Positions 63,668-64,000 of a stretch of DNA of 64,000 nt are shown in pieces. Source of the DNA: Kineosporia rhizophila (GTDB lineage: Bacteria; Actinomycetota; Actinomycetes; Actinomycetales; Kineosporiaceae). Location: contig NZ_JAJSOH010000002.1 of NCBI RefSeq assembly GCF_021277265.1, positions 496,001-560,000 on the forward strand. Direction: 5' to 3'. Each line of letters begins with the position of its first letter. Positions within the stretch are counted from its first letter, which is position 1. The position numbers and the translations under genes were made by a program. Below the pieces are notes generated by a model. That model did no database searches. It was not told the origin of the DNA and worked only from the letters and a program-made list of their open reading frames with translations.

Positions 63668-64000
63668 ATGTCTCCCTCAGCGGCCACACCCGTCGTCTAC
63701 CTCCTGAGCGGCCTCCCCGGTTCCGGTAAGTCGACCTACGCCCGCGGCCTGGAGCGAACCGGAGTGACTCGCCTGTGCGTGGACGAGCTCGTGCAGGCGC
63801 AGCACGGCAGGCCGGGCAAGGACTACCCCGGGCACGAGCAGCCCGCTCGCGAAGCACCGATCCTGGCCGAGGTCCGGAAGCAACTCGCGCGACTGGTGCT
63901 GGCCGGGCGGTCTGTGGTCCTGGACCACGGCCTGGGTCTGCGCAGCGACCGGGACGACTACAAGAAACTGGTGACCGAGTCGGGTGGTCAGTGGCGTCTG
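63668..64000 (+). CDS. P-loop ATPase/kinase, N-terminal part (runs off the window)
   Basis: At least 111 residues. The Walker A motif GLPGSGKST is at about 15-23, preceded by a hydrophobic strand (VVYLLS). The following VDELVQAQHG and LVLAGRSVVLDHGLGLRSDR fit small ATP-binding kinases related to zeta toxins, polynucleotide kinases and chloramphenicol phosphotransferase. AATAAT (63656-63661) lies six bases before the ATG, consistent with a leaderless start. Function is uncertain because the C-terminal part is missing. Confidence 0.75.
   Translation, partial: MSPSAATPVVYLLSGLPGSGKSTYARGLERTGVTRLCVDELVQAQHGRPGKDYPGHEQPAREAPILAEVRKQLARLVLAGRSVVLDHGLGLRSDRDDYKKLVTESGGQWRL

Overview
This window is chromosomal DNA from a high-GC, mycothiol-producing actinobacterium. 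Codon third positions are GC-rich, GTG and TTG starts are common, a mycothiol S-conjugate amidase (mca) is present, and many genes look leaderless: a TANNNT hexamer sits 6-8 nt before the start codon. Genus cannot be fixed from sequence alone; a Kineosporia-like organism is only a guess. There are about 65 protein genes, no rRNA or tRNA gene that I could see, no transposase and no CRISPR array.

Layout. 0-14 kb is accessory metabolism and regulation: the 5' end of typA, a NUDIX hydrolase, a pterin dehydratase/VOC fusion, an orphan oligopeptide-binding lipoprotein, a SufS-like aminotransferase, a TetR/MFS efflux pair, a hydrolase, a DinB protein, a TetR/SDR pair, a GH128-like glycosidase and a YefM/RelE-type toxin-antitoxin pair. 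14-17 kb holds ychF and rmuC, followed by about 1 kb of gene-free tandem repeats. 17.7-22.8 kb holds a tyrosine/glutamine-rich membrane protein with three Ltp (phage-exclusion type) repeats, a LysR regulator beside a DJ-1/nitroreductase fusion, and formaldehyde dehydrogenase. 22.9-44 kb is a conserved actinobacterial core (ispH, xseA, xseB, DUF4245, two fumarases, phoH, uppS, trhA) mixed with regulators, a plsC-tetR operon, a carbonic anhydrase and two tandem lytic-transglycosylase-like secreted proteins. 44-46.8 kb carries a YyaL/DUF255 protein and a small lipoprotein. 46.8-53.2 kb is an envelope polymer island: a GT2 glycosyltransferase and two CDP-alcohol phosphotransferases on one strand, a TagF-like glycerophosphotransferase and a glycerophosphodiesterase on the other. 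53.2-62.9 kb returns to core genes (mca, DUF4307, greA, an asparagine-synthase-like amidotransferase, an AI-2E family protein, a GlmL/MutL protein, metB, msrA). 62.9-64 kb has a Doc toxin-antitoxin pair lying between msrA and a second, decayed copy of the msrA 3' end, then a truncated P-loop kinase.

The order ychF-ispH-xseA/B-DUF4245-fum-phoH-uppS-hlyIII-yyaL-mca-DUF4307-greA-metB matches, as I remember it, the Mycobacterium tuberculosis Rv1079-Rv1112 neighbourhood. On that backdrop the polymer island, the repeat blocks and the toxin-antitoxin modules stand out as insertions.

The most notable structures are four gene-free repeat blocks (16.76-17.47, 25.81-26.04, 46.80-47.01 and 60.38-60.77 kb), each with a different unit length; the Doc module bracketed by msrA 3'-end copies exactly 800 bp apart; the TGTACA palindromes over the YefM-type promoter; and the Ltp-repeat protein beside the largest repeat block. 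Function of the repeat blocks is unknown.
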